Below, piece after piece: positions 6,001-6,529 of a DNA stretch of 6,529 nucleotides. The stretch's first letter is position 1. Every line of letters begins with the position of its first letter. The stretch is from Elusimicrobiota bacterium (GTDB lineage: Bacteria > Elusimicrobiota > Elusimicrobia > UBA1565 > UBA9628), in assembly GCA_023700845.1 (NCBI GenBank), contig JAMPYD010000114.1:1-6529 (forward strand), given 5' to 3'. The translations under genes and the position numbers were made by a program. The notes under the pieces were generated by a model, which worked only from the letters and a program-made list of their open reading frames with translations, had not been told where the DNA came from and searched no databases.

Positions 6001-6529
6001 GCCCTTTTCCGTCGTCCGCATCGGCCTCGGCCTGACAGGGCTCGACCCCGCGACGTGCTTCGAGCGCCTCGCGGGAGAGGGAGGGCGCGGCTACCTCATC
6101 GAAAAGGTCGAGGACGGGCGGCGGCGCGCGTGGATCGGCGTGCAGCCGTTCGAGACCTTGCGCGTCGTCAAGGGGCGAGTCTACTCGGTCACGGCGCGCC
6201 GCCGCAAGAAGCTCCCGGGCGAGCCGTTCGAGGTCATCGGGAAGCGCCTGTCGAAGTTCAAGGCGCGCGGCGGGCGCCCGTTCGATGCCGGCGCCGTCGG
6301 CCTGCTCGACTACGAGATGATCCGTCACCTCGAGCCGGTGAAGATGAACGCCGAGGCCGCCGAGGGCTTCATGATGCTGTTCAACGCCGCGGTGGTCCTC
6401 GAGGACGGCCGGGCGAGCCTGACCGCGCTCGCCGCCGGGGCGGGCGGGCGGCGCCGGGCCAAGGCCCTCGCCGCCGAACTGAAGAAAGTCCTGCGCGGGG
6501 CGGGCCCGGTCCCGGTCCCGCCGGCGACC
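5993..6529 (+). CDS. trpE: Anthranilate synthase component I (TrpE-like) or aminodeoxychorismate synthase (PabB), N-terminal part, cut by window edge
   Basis: The frame is open from ATG 5993 to the last base (179 codons), so the gene continues beyond the window. It matches the N-terminal domain of the TrpE/PabB family: GLDPATCFERLAG, then YLIEKVEDGRRRAWIGVQP (34-52), where typical members have FLLESVEGGE..RYSFIG, then AGAVGLLDYEMIRHLEP (99-115), equivalent to GGAVGYLGYDLVRYxEP. The proline-rich end at 172-177 resembles the linker before the chorismate-binding domain, which lies outside the window. TrpE with a glutamine amidotransferase makes anthranilate from chorismate. PabB makes aminodeoxychorismate for folate. 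The visible part cannot decide between them; following a chorismate operon fits either, and trpE is preferred. The serine of the LLES tryptophan-binding motif is replaced by K38, and the segment after it is about three residues shorter than usual. The start overlaps aroQ by 8 nt and has only a weak A-rich GA upstream sequence. Confidence 0.8.
   Translation, partial: MAKPFSVVRIGLGLTGLDPATCFERLAGEGGRGYLIEKVEDGRRRAWIGVQPFETLRVVKGRVYSVTARRRKKLPGEPFEVIGKRLSKFKARGGRPFDAGAVGLLDYEMIRHLEPVKMNAEAAEGFMMLFNAAVVLEDGRASLTALAAGAGGRRRAKALAAELKKVLRGAGPVPVPPAT

Noticed and set aside
4492..6021. Long minus-strand open frame (509 codons) opposite aroB and aroQ
   Set aside because: It is a shadow of the real genes with arginine/serine/proline-rich sequence and no family resemblance.

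Overview
This window is one uninterrupted plus-strand operon for aromatic biosynthesis in a GC-rich bacterium. Read in order, it holds the 3' part of a type I DAHP synthase gene (aroF), then complete aroA, aroE, aroC, aroK, aroB and aroQ, then the 5' part of an anthranilate/aminodeoxychorismate synthase component I gene (trpE-like). The seven aro products cover every step from PEP plus erythrose-4-phosphate to chorismate. The last gene opens the branch from chorismate to tryptophan or possibly folate. Both ends are cut by the window edges, so the operon promoter and terminator lie outside.

Packing is extreme. There is no intergenic base: six of the seven junctions are 4-nt stop/start overlaps (GTGA or ATGA) and the seventh is an 8-nt overlap. 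Products are therefore probably made from one transcript with translational coupling. Recognisable Shine-Dalgarno sequences sit before aroA, aroE, aroC, aroB and aroQ. The aroK and trpE starts have poor ones.

The catalytic residues I could place by motif are present in all the enzymes, and all complete genes have normal family lengths, so the pathway looks functional. Gene order is not pathway order (steps 1-6-4-7-5-2-3). From memory it resembles the Thermotoga maritima aro cluster. The exact phylum cannot be fixed from the sequence: third-position GC of about 95-99% in most genes and GTG starts only say a high-GC bacterium, possibly from an uncultivated lineage.

The main anomaly is compositional. 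By hand count, codons ending in A or T make up about 1-7% of aroF, early aroA, the second half of aroC and aroB. They reach about 34% at the start of aroE and 22-28% in the first half of aroC, then drop abruptly near position 3480 in the middle of aroC. This suggests a replaced segment covering the end of aroA, all of aroE and the first half of aroC, acquired by recombination from a less GC-rich relative, or else a metagenome assembly join. I see no mobile element, CRISPR array, RNA gene or evidence for a new kind of system.
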